Shown one piece after another: positions 53,001 through 59,172 of a stretch of DNA of 64,000 nucleotides. Below the pieces are notes generated by a model that was not told the DNA's origin, searched no databases, and worked only from the letters and a program-made list of their open reading frames with translations. Made by a program: the position numbers and the translations under genes. The stretch is from Magnetococcales bacterium. Its GTDB lineage: Bacteria > Pseudomonadota > Magnetococcia > Magnetococcales > UBA8363. The first letter of the stretch is position 1; each line of letters starts with the position of its first letter. The stretch lies in assembly GCA_015660855.1 (NCBI GenBank), contig JACSDG010000009.1:1-64000 (forward strand). Direction: 5' to 3'.

Positions 53001-54618
53001 AATCGGTGGGCAAATACAATTTTCCCTGGGTTACGGCGTTGGGTATGGAGGTCAAAGTCGCCTTGGTGATGGCATGGCCATCGGCGTCCGATCCCCCCAA
53101 TGAAACAGTAACACCGGCACTCCCTTCCGTGGGCCGGGTGATCCATACCGGTTCCCCAGCAGGCAAGAGAGGGGCATTGATGCCGCTTTTGGTATCGTCC
53201 GCCGTGGCATCGGCAGGATCGGTGACGCCATCATTCAATGGATAATAGCCGGTTAATCCTGCCTCGGCCCCAGTCAAGGATGCCGTCGTCATGTCGTTAC
53301 GCACCCAAGAAACGGCCGTCGCAGCCGTCGTACTCAAACCGGTGTTCCAGATTCGCACCTCAGCAATCGAGCCCGGAAAGGCGTTTACGGCCGAATCGTT
53401 ATAGGAACCAATGGATACCGTACTGTTGAGGGTTGCTGCGGATAGAAAACTGATCGCCGCAGGATTATATGCCGTGATTCTTTGACCATCGAGATAAACA
53501 TTTCCGGTCCCACCAACCCGCCAAGTAAGGACTGCATGGTGCCATTGCCCCGACCTGATCACCGCTATGGAAGTTCCATTAAAACCGTCCATTCCCGCAA
53601 AAAGATTCCAGGTCGGGCCAATCGGGTCTGCATTATTGGTGGACTCGATGTGTAGATGAATAAAATCATTTCCTGCGGTTTTGTTGCTGAAAATAACGCC
53701 AGTCTTACCCGTTGCGGTCGAGTAACTCTCATTGATTTTAAACCACAGGGAAACGGTCCCCTGGGTAATGTTGAGAGGGGTCTTGCCTTCAGAATTATCC
53801 CAAACGTCAACCCGATCATTGCTACCATCCAGGGTGATGCCGTGGTCGTAGACTCCAGGGACGGCGATAGGAGCCTCAAGCAGACCGTGAAACGAGGCCA
53901 ACATTTGGGAATTGAAAGGGCTGGCAGCATTCACCGCACCCTTTTGAACTTCCAGATCCCAGTCCCCCCCCAGACGGAAAGAACCGGTAGCATCTTCGGA
54001 AACCGCCACATCGGCACCCGTGAGGTCAGACAAGGCCTGGACAAAAGCCTTCCCCCGCTCACCCGCGCCCACGTCGCAACCATAGATAAGAAGGTCACCA
54101 TCCTTGGCCAGTGCCGACCCCCACTGGGAAAGCAGCCCCGATTGTTGCTCCAGGGTGTCCAGGGTCAAGCGGGAGCCGCCCAACAGAATTTCACCGGCAC
54201 GTCCATGGGAGACAATGTACAAGGAATCCAACTGGCTGCGCCCCGCCAATATTTCCGTAATCTGGGCCACCCCATCCCGCCCCTGGTCCAACAGCACCAC
54301 CTCCGTCCCTGCACCAGCCGCCGACAGCAATTGTTGCCATCCCTCAACGCTGGTATCAATGATCATCAAGGAGCCACCAGAGGCAGAAAGTCGCTCAAGG
54401 ACCGGTTGCCATTGGCTGTCAACCACATGGTCCCTGCCGTCTTGGATGTCGGCTGCAACCGCATTGTGTGTCAGTTCATCAAGGATGTCCCTGGCGGCAA
54501 CCACCATGGCCCCGTCGAACATCACCCGAGGTTCCAAAGCCATCATCATGGCATCCGTGGCAACGACATGTTGGGGGGGGGGCGATTTTTTTTTCGTAGA
54601 AACAAGAGTCTTTTTCAT
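41059..54618 (-). CDS. Giant adhesin-like surface protein with DUF4347, LamG and tandem cadherin-like repeats
   Basis: This 4519-residue protein begins with LEPRVMFDGA (28-37), a motif seen at the N-terminus of many large secreted repeat proteins. A DUF4347 domain follows (about 84-245; LYIVSHGRAGEILLGG, LLIYGCDVGAGERG). Two LamG/concanavalin-like domains begin near 260 (LDGSNDRVDVWDNSEG) and 740 (LTFDGNNDIVRAP). About 25-30 cadherin-like or VCBS modules of ~90-100 residues then run to about 4220, each ending in V-x-(A/P)-VND-x-P. Two blocks of ~1350 residues (51.4-47.3 and 47.3-43.3 kb) are paralogous duplicates. The C-terminus is Pro/Val-rich, then helical (QELSEQFNQYAFRRDREMEKFQRAFV), with no RTX repeats. 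ATG 54618 follows GGAG. Confidence 0.9.
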   Translation of the reverse strand: MKKTLVSTKKKSPPPQHVVATDAMMMALEPRVMFDGAMVVAARDILDELTHNAVAADIQDGRDHVVDSQWQPVLERLSASGGSLMIIDTSVEGWQQLLSAAGAGTEVVLLDQGRDGVAQITEILAGRSQLDSLYIVSHGRAGEILLGGSRLTLDTLEQQSGLLSQWGSALAKDGDLLIYGCDVGAGERGKAFVQALSDLTGADVAVSEDATGSFRLGGDWDLEVQKGAVNAASPFNSQMLASFHGLLEAPIAVPGVYDHGITLDGSNDRVDVWDNSEGKTPLNITQGTVSLWFKINESYSTATGKTGVIFSNKTAGNDFIHLHIESTNNADPIGPTWNLFAGMDGFNGTSIAVIRSGQWHHAVLTWRVGGTGNVYLDGQRITAYNPAAISFLSAATLNSTVSIGSYNDSAVNAFPGSIAEVRIWNTGLSTTAATAVSWVRNDMTTASLTGAEAGLTGYYPLNDGVTDPADATADDTKSGINAPLLPAGEPVWITRPTEGSAGVTVSLGGSDADGHAITKATLTSIPNAVTQGKLYLPTDLTTPLAAGAQITTASDALRQVKFVPVADFDGTVTWNFTVTDSSALDSGSATVSITMKPVQDAPVLTAAAPVLTTIDENATANAGQTVASFAGASITDVDTSPAPVEGIAITALNSGYGTWQYDTGGGWIAMGAVSGTSALLLRDSDKVRYVPDGLHGESVGLTYRAWDQTSGATGTKVDVSSNGGATAFSTTTDTASLTVTEVIDAPQLTIGTGNELTFDGNNDIVRAPSFVIPRNAYTIEMWWKPGMNLTSASPRQTLFAGDSGTKRPEIVFNKFGNGKIEIATRITGTNYETATTTTASWNNGQWYHLAFSFDGTDVKVYVNGILEKQASQPGIQDAMTGFVLGCRAALSYDMTGSLADVRVWDTVRSQANIVDNMSRTLTGVEAGLTGYWPLHEGAGAVANDNAGVADNGTISGAAWVTTADAVRGFEEKDIAIPALSITDVDSTGSTTVTLAVAQGTLTVDTAVAGGIGAAGVTGNGGATVTLVGTLAQLNATLAGTNAVIYRGNSNFYGADSLTIGVTDSTGGTASGTVAITVYNVFDPLAVTAGGALVFTEGNAATAADGGLTVLNDDGGNLTGAQVSITSGFVTGQDVLGFVNTGAITGTWNAGTGVLSLTGTTTTANYQAALQSITYNNAGGDNPTAGARTLSWTATSALGTSPASTSTITVVAVNDRPVMTASATLNYNENDAAAIVDSTLTVTDADNTTLQSATVTIASNFVAGEDRLVFVNQLGISGSWDGVTGVLTLSGPSLAANYQTALRSVRYINDNGDTPQSSTRQVQFSTYDGALASVAVTANVNVTAVNDAPVVTLPGPGTVNEDQSLTLTGILVTDVDVGAGNIQLALAVNNGIINLAMTAGLSFSVGANGSATMTFSGTVAAVNNALNGLTYQPNANYFGADSLAIVANDLGGTGSGGAKSTAVSLGITVIPVQDAPVVGVDTEMALEDIPEVITIATELLFNDVDVDGDALQLVSFTNPSHGSLVDNGDGSLTYLSSSNYHGIDTFTYTVSDGHGNTDQGVVTMVVNPIPDSLQAANDTATTTEEIAVNISVLGNDRDPDFLPDGLNPLLDAIGFTNPAHGQVVYLGAGQFTYTPDVDFAGVDSFTYTLNAGDARIDVGTVTMTVNNVNDPPVVAVNTGAAVVEGGSVTITPVFLRLTDAEQPAAQVTLTLVNVPVHGSLKLNGVALVAGQTWTQDDLDQSRLVYFHDGTETLTDSFSFTAADGVGGSLLATTFQLAVIAANDNPVLVQGVVTVAEGGDVTLGNGHLAATDTDGNASALTYTLDALPGQGSLLFNGVALGLGGQFTQADVDAGRLVYRHNGSETTNDSFNFHINDAQGGSVATTAATINITAVNDAPVWTLPGARTANEDQDYDITGVSFTDADLGGANAQVTASVNQGIITLSSTVGLTFTNGSNGTATWTVSGTSANLNAALAHIIYRGQANYNGADQLTLAVNDGGASGAGGARVTAGSVAITVQPVNDLPNVGADGFTTNESTAITLDMATQLLLNDTDPDGGVLTFSSFTMPSHGALGQVGQTLVYTPVALYNGLDQFTYTVVNSRGESATATVSIVVAPVPDALVPADDSVSVLEDGSVTTGNLMLNDVDPDYLLNGGLNPAFSISSFSPTAFGTLTYLGGGQFTYVPDANFNGVDSFSYSLSTGDARTGIASVNITVTAVNDDPTMTTNTGLSLGEGGQVTLTNLMLKAQDAEQAATQVNFILATAPAHGTLSLSGAALPAGGIFSQDDIDNHRVVYTHDGGESTSDPFVLTVMDGVGGFLLNQSVAVTVAGVNDTPQLAVNTGLTVAEGGSGVVSAATLTMTDAESASNAIVYTLAAIPTHGQLRLNGTVLSVGQTFTQADLAASKVDYIHDGSNTLTDGFRFNVSDGQGGSYPETPFVFTVTPVNDPLVVTAGWGAMFNEGDSNVYADTLLTIADADGVNLTGAQVAIVAGYGLGEDVLGFTNTATITGVWDAGTGILTLSGVASMADYETALHNVIYNNVAGDNPTAGVRTLAWRATDTLETSPASQSTITVVAVNDRPVMTGGATLNYQENDAAALIDASLTVSDPDNAMLQSASVVISGNYVTGEDRLVFVNQPGISGSWDGVTGILTLSGPETVADYQTALQSVRYVNDGQFASLVMTSNVVVTAVNDAPVVTIPAPRVVGEDLTLIVAGITVADVDLGGGDMQLALGVNHGVVNLGSVAGLNFVSGSDGSATMTFSGSLVAINNALNGLTYQANGNYFGADSLTLVANDLGGWGGGGAKTHSVSLGITVNPIQDVPVANIDTTLALEDIPQTMSVAGDLLANDVDVDGDTLQLVSFTNPAYGSLVDNGNGTLTYLSSQNYHGLDSFTYTVNDGQGNTDTAVVTLVVNPIPDSLNASSDTAVTTEDTAVTFSVLGNDRDPDFLPNGLNPLLAVIGFSDPAHGQAIHLGNGQFTYTPDSNYSGIDTLTYTLNAGDARIDVGTVSITVNGQNDAPAMTGLAGGVVLEGGTLTMTSAMLPVSDPEQPAAQVVLTLVNMPVNGRLELNGVVLSSGQTLTQEDIQQNRLVFRHDGSETLTDSFSFTATDGVGGAMLETTFQVTVTAHNDNPVLVRGVLTLAEGGMATINGSHLSATDVEGGAATLTYVLEGVPGHGQLFFNGSLSGVGDVFTQADVDAGRLVYRHDGGESTSDSFNFHITDPQGGSVATTTLNISISPTNDAPVWTLPASRTVNEDQNLDILGVQLADSDLGVGVIQVSLSVAHGTLTLPQTTALVSVSGGNGTGSWTFSGSLASVNAALTHMVYRSQADYNGSDQLVLVANDGGLSGLGGAKVAVGGVAIAVQPVADSPNAGMDAFFTAEDMNLTLNVATDLLANDNDPDGLSLALESVTQPGHGTVTWSGSTLVYNPDSQYNGLDSFTYTIVNANGGRGVATVSIVVDPLMDRLNPGDDQVSVLEDGSVTTGNLLANDRDPDYLPDGRNPALSIIGFSQPVHGSLVWRGDGRFTYTPVANYHGLDHFSYTLNTGDQRLDNAWVVINVTPDNDNPTLVTNTGFTLDEGGQVVLTSQMLKAQDVEQAPSQVKFILSSAPNYGVLTLNGLALTSGALFSQSDVDNHRVLYTHNGGESVSDIFEVSVTDGVGGYLLNQSVTATVRLINDAPQLQANTGLTVAEGGRVVFSTAALSVTDAESGSGALVYRLSSVPAHGQLRLNGSVLGLGQTFTQADLAASRVDYLHDGSETLADGFRFAAQDGQGGSFPETSFAITVTPVNEPPVLIAPAQFSVLEDVDTPLPGFSVSDPEIGSGLIRVRLAVEHGHLSVSELQGLQFLDGRNHTAAMTLVGRVDVINQALAGLRYQGLGDYFGSDSLRVLVNDQGHGGTVPEATAGTTVSIQVSPVADTPLPGMDAIIPPVDHPYTANVPVTIDVGVSLLGNDYDGDGPGSGLTLVGFTQPQFGSLQDMGNGKFVYVPNTSFNGFDQFTYTVSDVTGKYAFTTVVIINPIQNGLDAGDDTLALSEDEPTQTINLLLNDHDPEAAGGVNPRLTIIAFTQGEHGTVAYVGGNAFLYVPNHDFNGTDRFTYTLNAGDRRIDIATVQVTVKPVNDQPRLAINAGITLTQGEDTVIGWKNLSVWDVDNVEGELLYHLEKTPGYGRLFLAGKELVVGGHFTQTDISQGRLVYRNSGMASDTDQFRFNVTDGAGGFVVTSDFIIHVDPKPASPVVSAPVILAPVISQPVLSQPVLAPIVTVSRPVVLPEPSKRDQVSQSSPTVSSVFFEPKGSENRWWEQLGQRPVEVMPSPAPSGSVGLMGMDVEYSSSAILTVVRAHERSIALDASSTPLLTAVMNASPGVEDGGVVTPVLNAVKRAGRSVAPGASVTPLLAAVVASRPEGTPVQLGSPFPDQGPGKGFFMPGLSFMPWIPEKPSVEGKNPAETDAEGVQGDGAEKMATGADDYLLPAEKGLWEMMHPVPQPAPKPVLRQMRQELSEQFNQYAFRRDREMEKFQRAFV
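43260..47290 (-). repeat. Internal super-repeat, copy 2 of the giant gene
   Basis: This block of about 4.03 kb is colinear with the block at about 47290-51370. Matching landmarks lie 4.03-4.09 kb apart: RPVMTxxATLNY at 46875 and 50961, the QSVAVTV module at 43632 and 47661, and SETLxDGFRF at 43348 and 47377. It lacks about 16-18 codons (PQSSTRQVQFSTYDG region) present in the other copy. Confidence 0.8.
47290..51370 (-). repeat. Internal super-repeat, copy 1 of the giant gene
   Basis: This is the N-terminal-proximal copy of the ~1350-residue duplicated block. It runs from the GNLTGAQVSITSGF module through the VSVLEDGSVTTGNLMLNDVDPDY and LTVAEGG modules. Module order is identical in both copies, with moderate divergence, so the duplication is old enough to have drifted but post-dates the single-module expansion. 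Confidence 0.8.
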
Positions 54619-54929
54619 GGAACACTCCGAAATATTGCTTTCCGGACCTCTGGAACCCATAAGAACCGCCGTATGCAAATCTATCGGCCTTACTTGCCCG
54701 AAAACAGGCGAGTGCCTGCAAGATACAGGTACGCAACAACCGTACCTCATTTTTTTTATCTTTTATATTAATATGTTACATCAGAGAAACCCGAAAAACT
54801 TCGGGTTGGGAGGCGGGATCTGTAAGATAATCTTACACTGATTGGATTTTAAGGGGCGATCAAACTTTAAATAGATGTATTAAAAGAAAAATATGAAGTA
54901 AAAATATTTTTACAACCTTTTATCCGCAC
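54619..54929. other. AT-rich control region of the giant gene
   Basis: This 311-bp gap lies between the SPOR lipoprotein stop and the giant gene start, both leftward. A hairpin with 8-bp arms AACCCGAA/TTCGGGTT (54788-54807) could end the upstream transcript. The adjacent AT-rich part (54738-54780) is a likely promoter area for the giant gene. Nothing else is recognised. Confidence 0.5.
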
Positions 54930-56567
54930 TCACATGGCCGGGATCACAGTCACAAACGCCTGCTGGGCCTCGCGGAATCGATAATTGTCCCGGAAACGCC
55001 GGGCTTTAGAAAAACCGTGGAAACGACCAATCCATACCATGCGCCACACACGTCCCTGACCATCCTTGTTGGATACGATCCGGGGAGAATATCCCCTGAC
55101 ACGCAAATGTTCCACCAAGGCCAATGCCCGAGGTTCTTCGGTGAAACTGCCCACCTGAACGGCATACCCGAAGGGCTGCCGAACCTTTTTCCCGGGTACC
55201 ATCTCCCCATGACGGACAGGGACACTTTCCCGGGGTCCAACATCCACCACCGCTTGAGAAATAACGACCTCATTATCCAACATGCGTATAAAATGATAAG
55301 CATCAACAGGAGTCACAAAGACCGCCATCCCTTCCTTGTCCCGAAATATTTTGGCTACCCCACGAGCCTGGTCCAAATCCCAATATCGACCGATCCAGAC
55401 CGAATGCCAAATCCGCCCGGAGGTATCCCCCGACTCCTGAATCGTCGCCCCATAACCTTTTGCACGCAATGAAATCGACAAATCCCTGGCCCTGTTGGGA
55501 TCCAAAAAACTGCCAACCTGTACGGCATAGCGAAACATGGCCATGCGATTGGTCTGTAACGACACATGAATCGGCAAAGATTCCTTGACCATGAATTCCC
55601 GGGCATGCTCCCGCGCCTCTGGATAATCATCATACAGACCGACCCAAACCCGCCAAACGGCAGGATTGACCTGATCCCCAGCCAATTCGGCAACTTCCGG
55701 TTCATAACCCCGCTTGCGGAGCTCCTGAACCATATCCCGTGCTTTTTCGACTTCCGGAAAAATTCCCACCTGCAACACATAACGTTCTTTTTTTCCATCA
55801 ACCCCCCGGTCGGCGTCATCCTGGGGAGGCGGCTCCGTGGGTTCCACAATCCAGGTCGCTACATCCAGCGATCGGGAAGGGGCTGAATCGTTGGACACCA
55901 CGGTAACTGTATTTTCTTTCTCGACAGGGGATTCCGACGCCATATTCGCCGGCTGTATTCCGCCCGGAGGGGGTTGAACAATTTTCCGGCCCGCAATCTG
56001 GGCCAGCGCAGGCTGTCCGGAGGCAGGCAGATAAAACCTGCCGTCACGCAAAACTGGAAAAACAATTTTTCGCTCTTTCAACCCCATTTTTTCAGCGAAC
56101 CGTTGCAAAGCCCGCTCAGCCACATCCACCCCTTGATCTTGTTCGGTCCAGGGGATACCAAACATCCAGAAGGGATATTGATCACCCACCTGGATCACCT
56201 CCAGGGTGAAGAAACCTTTGGGGGGTTGCTGATACCGACCCGTCAACAACCATTGCACCCCCAGACCACGTAATTGGTCCGCCGTCGCCTCGCCAAACAA
56301 TTGGTCCTCTCCCAGGAGTGGTTGCCCCACCCATGACACATCGTGGTTCATCGTCGTCACACGGCGAAAAAAATCCAGAGTATGGCCCTGGAGGGCGAGG
56401 AATTGTTCCTGGTGGCCACGGAATGGCAGCACCGCCAGGGTGCCATCGGTAATCCCCACCTTGGGAGGCGGCTCAGGCGCAAACAGGGCGAGCCGCTCCA
56501 CCACCGACGGCAAGGCACAGGCGGACAATGACAAGACCAGGACAAGGAAAATGCGGATCCTGTTCAT
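54930..56567 (-). CDS. Lipoprotein with three SPOR domains
   Basis: This 545-residue protein has a lipoprotein signal (lipobox LSAC, Cys17). An N-terminal region of about 200 residues contains VTTMNHDVSWVGQ and GVQWLLTGRYQQP, reminiscent of surface-assembly lipoproteins. Three SPOR domains start at RYVLQVGIF, FRYAVQVGSF and FGYAVQVGSF (about residues 264, 350 and 470). SPOR domains bind denuded septal peptidoglycan. Lying between a phosphatase and the giant surface protein, it may anchor or assist export of that protein; this is inferred from position only. Its ATG overlaps the phosphatase stop by 4 nt. Confidence 0.87.
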   Translation of the reverse strand: MNRIRIFLVLVLSLSACALPSVVERLALFAPEPPPKVGITDGTLAVLPFRGHQEQFLALQGHTLDFFRRVTTMNHDVSWVGQPLLGEDQLFGEATADQLRGLGVQWLLTGRYQQPPKGFFTLEVIQVGDQYPFWMFGIPWTEQDQGVDVAERALQRFAEKMGLKERKIVFPVLRDGRFYLPASGQPALAQIAGRKIVQPPPGGIQPANMASESPVEKENTVTVVSNDSAPSRSLDVATWIVEPTEPPPQDDADRGVDGKKERYVLQVGIFPEVEKARDMVQELRKRGYEPEVAELAGDQVNPAVWRVWVGLYDDYPEAREHAREFMVKESLPIHVSLQTNRMAMFRYAVQVGSFLDPNRARDLSISLRAKGYGATIQESGDTSGRIWHSVWIGRYWDLDQARGVAKIFRDKEGMAVFVTPVDAYHFIRMLDNEVVISQAVVDVGPRESVPVRHGEMVPGKKVRQPFGYAVQVGSFTEEPRALALVEHLRVRGYSPRIVSNKDGQGRVWRMVWIGRFHGFSKARRFRDNYRFREAQQAFVTVIPAM

Positions 56568-57391
56568 GTGGAAAGAAACCGTTTGGTTTCACCCTCCAGG
56601 ACAAGACAGGTCAGTTTGGTCGAATAATACGCGCCGGTATCGATTCCGATGCGATTGGGCAAGGTGACAGGTCGCTCCGTCACCGTATGCCCATGAACGA
56701 TCAGCCGACCGTGGTACAGTGGAGAATTCAAAAATGGCTCCCGAATCCATAAAAAGTCCAACGGATTTTGCCGATCCAACGGCACCCCGGGCCGCACCCC
56801 AGCGTGGACAAAAAAATAATCGCCCAATTCAAACCAATCGCGTAAACCGGAAAGAAATCTTTGATGCTCCGCAGGAATGGTCTTCATGAGTCCATCGCGC
56901 AGATCCAAGGCCTTTTCCTTGGCCGAAATGCGGTTGGCCGTGCGTACCCGATAACTGAAGACGGTCGCCTGGCCGCCATGCTGCAACCAACCATGTCCCG
57001 GATCGGGCTGCACCATGAAAGACATCATCTCCGCTTCATGGTTGCCCCGGAGAAACACCGAATCGAAACCCGCCAACGGTTGGTGGACCAAAAGATCGAT
57101 AACTTCCCGGCTTTGGTCACCCCGGTCGATATAATCGCCAAGAAAAACCATCACCTTACGTTGCGAAGGGGAGACCGTGCGTCCATCGGCGTCGATGGTT
57201 TCAAACAATTTTTTCAACAGGTCAATCCGCCCATGAATATCGCCCACGGCATAGACACGCAAACCGTCGGGAATCCGGGCTGGAGTTTCGGGACCCTTCA
57301 CCGAAGCCATCTCCGCGATGGTTGCTTTTTTTGCAGACCGGCCAGAAAAAAATCGTTTTAGAAACCCCGACACACGCTTACGGCTCCCCAT
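56564..57391 (-). CDS. PPP-family serine/threonine (or bis-nucleotide) phosphatase
   Basis: This metallophosphatase of about 275 residues has the PPP blocks GDIHGRIDLL, GDYIDRGDQS, RGNHEAEMM and VHGHTVTERP. It resembles bacterial PrpA/ApaH-like enzymes acting on phosphoproteins or dinucleoside polyphosphates. The N-terminus is basic (MGSRKRVSGFLKRFFSGRSAKK). ATG 57391 is assumed; a GTG seven codons earlier has a marginal site. It heads the leftward unit phosphatase-SPOR lipoprotein-(giant protein). Confidence 0.87.
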   Translation of the reverse strand: MGSRKRVSGFLKRFFSGRSAKKATIAEMASVKGPETPARIPDGLRVYAVGDIHGRIDLLKKLFETIDADGRTVSPSQRKVMVFLGDYIDRGDQSREVIDLLVHQPLAGFDSVFLRGNHEAEMMSFMVQPDPGHGWLQHGGQATVFSYRVRTANRISAKEKALDLRDGLMKTIPAEHQRFLSGLRDWFELGDYFFVHAGVRPGVPLDRQNPLDFLWIREPFLNSPLYHGRLIVHGHTVTERPVTLPNRIGIDTGAYYSTKLTCLVLEGETKRFLST

Positions 57392-57499
57392 GTTTGGCGC
57401 AATAACCCTCACCCAGGTCAAGACATAGCCATCCCTGGCAACGACAACCCCACAAAAGGGGCAAACTTTTCCCCGCAATGGGATTTTTTTTCCCACCAC

Positions 57500-57714
57500 C
57501 AGGGCAGGATAATCAATTTTTTGATTGTCTACAACACATTAAATCTTGGCGCAAATGTTGCTAATGTAGAATCAAGAAATCTGTTGCGCCGTTAAATGGT
57601 TTATTATATTAAATTATAAATAATATAAAGAAAATTCAAGACTTTTATTAATTGTAAACTGTTAAAAATAAATTATTTTTTTAATAAACAGGTTAAAAAA
57701 CGAAGGAGCCCCCC
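57500..57714. other. Very AT-rich intergenic segment
   Basis: About 57534-57700 is almost pure A/T (runs such as ATTATATTAAATTATAAATA), in sharp contrast with the flanking genes. It separates the divergent phosphatase and the 57715 gene. It may hold both promoters or be an upstream silencing/curvature element. No ORF or repeat family member is present. Confidence 0.5.
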
Positions 57715-58053
57715 ATGCTGCATAACCAACCCGCAGAGATCGAAACCGCCCTGACCATTCTGGAAAAAGGCCCCCGACATCCCGCCTTTGATGATGCCTG
57801 GGAATATCTGGCCATGAGTCCCAATCCCCAAATTCGCCACGCCATGCGTTTGGCGGTGGAAGAAACCTTTGGCCCCTATCCGCAACCCCTGGGCTACTCG
57901 GAAAATCAGGAGCCGTTCTGGGATTTGGAGGAGATGTCGCGCTACCTGGGAGTCCGTTCGGAAGAGTTATTGGAAACCGCCCAGGAAATCGAAGAAAAAT
58001 GGGGGGAAAAGTCGGCCATGCGAGACAGCGCGGAGTTACATTTGCTGCATTGA
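57715..58053 (+). CDS. Small hypothetical protein (112 aa)
   Basis: I do not recognise this soluble acidic protein, which is rich in aromatic and Glu residues (HPAFDDAWEYLAMSPNPQIRHAMRLAVEETFGPYPQ; then EEMSRYLGVRSEELLETAQEIEEKW). A good GAAGGAG site 7 nt before the ATG and a strong terminator 54 nt after the stop mark it as a real single-gene unit. Confidence 0.7.
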   Translation: MLHNQPAEIETALTILEKGPRHPAFDDAWEYLAMSPNPQIRHAMRLAVEETFGPYPQPLGYSENQEPFWDLEEMSRYLGVRSEELLETAQEIEEKWGEKSAMRDSAELHLLH

Positions 58054-58106
58054 TGTAACCATTCCTGCTTTGTCACATTTGGCAATCACCAACCGTAAGA
58101 TCCAAA

Positions 58107-58144
58107 AAAAGCCGCGCTCCTTATAGACGCGAAGCGCGGCTTTT
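58107..58144. terminator. Bidirectional intrinsic terminator
   Basis: AAAAGCCGCGCT (58107-58118) pairs with AGCGCGGCTTTT (58133-58144) across a 14-nt loop, with an A-run on the left and a T-run on the right. It ends both the rightward 57715 gene and the leftward TusA gene. Confidence 0.88.
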
Positions 58145-58161
58145 CACAGTGAATTGTGTCG

Positions 58162-58392
58162 TTATCCTTTGCGAATGATGAAACGGAACTCGCCTTGACT
58201 TTCTGTAGCCTCCTCCAGAACATGACCCGATTTGCGGCAGAAGGATTCCATATCGTTGGCCGATCCAGGATCAGAGGAGAGGATTTGTAGATTTTCTCCT
58301 CTTTTCAGTGTCTTGAGCGTTTTTTTTGTGTGCAGAATTGGCATGGGGCATTGCAATTTTCGAACGTCCAGTTGTTGCATGGTGGGTTGCAT
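58162..58392 (-). CDS. TusA-family sulfur carrier
   Basis: This 76-residue protein has the TusA signature CPMPILHTKKTLK with the sulfur-carrying Cys15. TusA proteins relay persulfide sulfur for tRNA thiolation, molybdenum cofactor or sulfur oxidation. It lies 41 bp downstream of a DsrE-like gene, a frequent pairing in sulfur-handling clusters. GGAG lies 8 nt before the ATG. Confidence 0.92.
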   Translation of the reverse strand: MQPTMQQLDVRKLQCPMPILHTKKTLKTLKRGENLQILSSDPGSANDMESFCRKSGHVLEEATESQGEFRFIIRKG

Positions 58393-58433
58393 GGCATGCT
58401 CTCCTTTGAAAGGTATTTGTTGCTTGGATGGGG

Positions 58434-59048
58434 TTAAATAAAAAGGGTAAGACGAGAGTTGAGGGCACTTTCCATGAAGGTGGCCACGCCGCCCAGTTGA
58501 ATGCCCTCCACCAGTTCTTCCTGGCGGATCCCCATGAGTTCCATAGCCATGGTGCAGGCTATAAATCGGGCGTCCATCTCCAGGGCCAAATCGCGCAATT
58601 CCTCAAGCGAAGAGATGTTGCGATCACGCATCATGGATTTCATCATTTTGGAGCCAATCCCCAACATGTTGAGTTGAGACAGTCCCATCTCCTCACTACG
58701 CTCCGGCGTGAACAGTCCCATAAGTCGTTGCCGAAATTCCTTACCCTGGCTATTGGTGGCTTTTTTGATGGCTGCCATTCCCCAGAAGGTAAAATACATC
58801 GAAACCTCCATATCCATCGCTAAGGCACCATTAGCGATAATAAATCCCGCTAACGCACGGTCCAGATCTCCGGAAAATACCACGATGGAAACCCTGTTTT
58901 TTGGTAGGCGTTGTTCCAGAGCGTTAAGTCGTTGTTCCAGGTTGGATTTCAGGCTATCCATCTGAGGCAATAGCTCATTGGACATGCGTTGTGCCACAGC
59001 TTGATTTACCAAGGCGGAGAGTTCGGAGACAGGTCGTGATGTGTTCAT
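58434..59048 (-). CDS. DsrE/DsrF/DrsH-like sulfur-relay protein
   Basis: This 204-residue protein has a coiled N-terminal helix (MDSLKSNLEQRLNALEQRL). A DsrE-like core follows (VSIVVFSGDLDRALAGFIIANGALAMDMEVSMYFTFWGMAAI) with a conserved Cys in RFIACTMAMELMGI. Such proteins move persulfide sulfur with TusA/rhodanese partners. Operator-like palindromes precede it at 59073-59086 and 59147-59160. ATG 59048 follows AAAGGA. Confidence 0.88.
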   Translation of the reverse strand: MNTSRPVSELSALVNQAVAQRMSNELLPQMDSLKSNLEQRLNALEQRLPKNRVSIVVFSGDLDRALAGFIIANGALAMDMEVSMYFTFWGMAAIKKATNSQGKEFRQRLMGLFTPERSEEMGLSQLNMLGIGSKMMKSMMRDRNISSLEELRDLALEMDARFIACTMAMELMGIRQEELVEGIQLGGVATFMESALNSRLTLFI

Positions 59049-59072
59049 TTTTTGGTTCCTTTCGATGAATAG

Positions 59073-59086
59073 ACAAACGGGTCTGT
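59073..59086. promoter_or_regulatory. TetR operator-like half palindrome (dsrE promoter, site 1)
   Basis: ACAAACGGGTCTGT matches ACAGAC-N2-GTCTGT with one mismatch and lies 25 nt upstream of the DsrE-like start codon. The same motif recurs at 59147-59160 and in front of the TetR gene. Confidence 0.55.
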
Positions 59087-59146
59087 TTAAAAAAGGTGCA
59101 AAAAAATAAATATATTCAAAACTGTTTACCGATAACCTTGCCATAG

Positions 59147-59160
59147 ACAGACAGGTCTGT
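59147..59160. promoter_or_regulatory. TetR operator-like palindrome (dsrE promoter, site 2)
   Basis: ACAGACAGGTCTGT is a perfect 6-2-6 palindrome, 99 nt upstream of the DsrE-like start and just left of repeat R8. Confidence 0.6.
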
Positions 59161-59172
59161 TTTTGTATTTTG

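Noticed and set aside
41059..54618. Non-ribosomal peptide or polyketide synthase as an explanation for the giant gene
   Set aside because: No carrier, condensation or ketosynthase motifs are present; the content is cadherin-like and LamG modules.
53656..54771. A 371-codon rightward frame and many other long rightward frames opposite the giant gene
   Set aside because: They are antisense shadows of a strongly biased repetitive gene and show no recognisable domains; the minus-strand frame has coherent domain structure throughout.
57530..57700. AT-rich segment as oriC unwinding element
   Set aside because: It lies about 4 kb from dnaA and has no visible DnaA boxes, so it is reported only as an AT-rich island.
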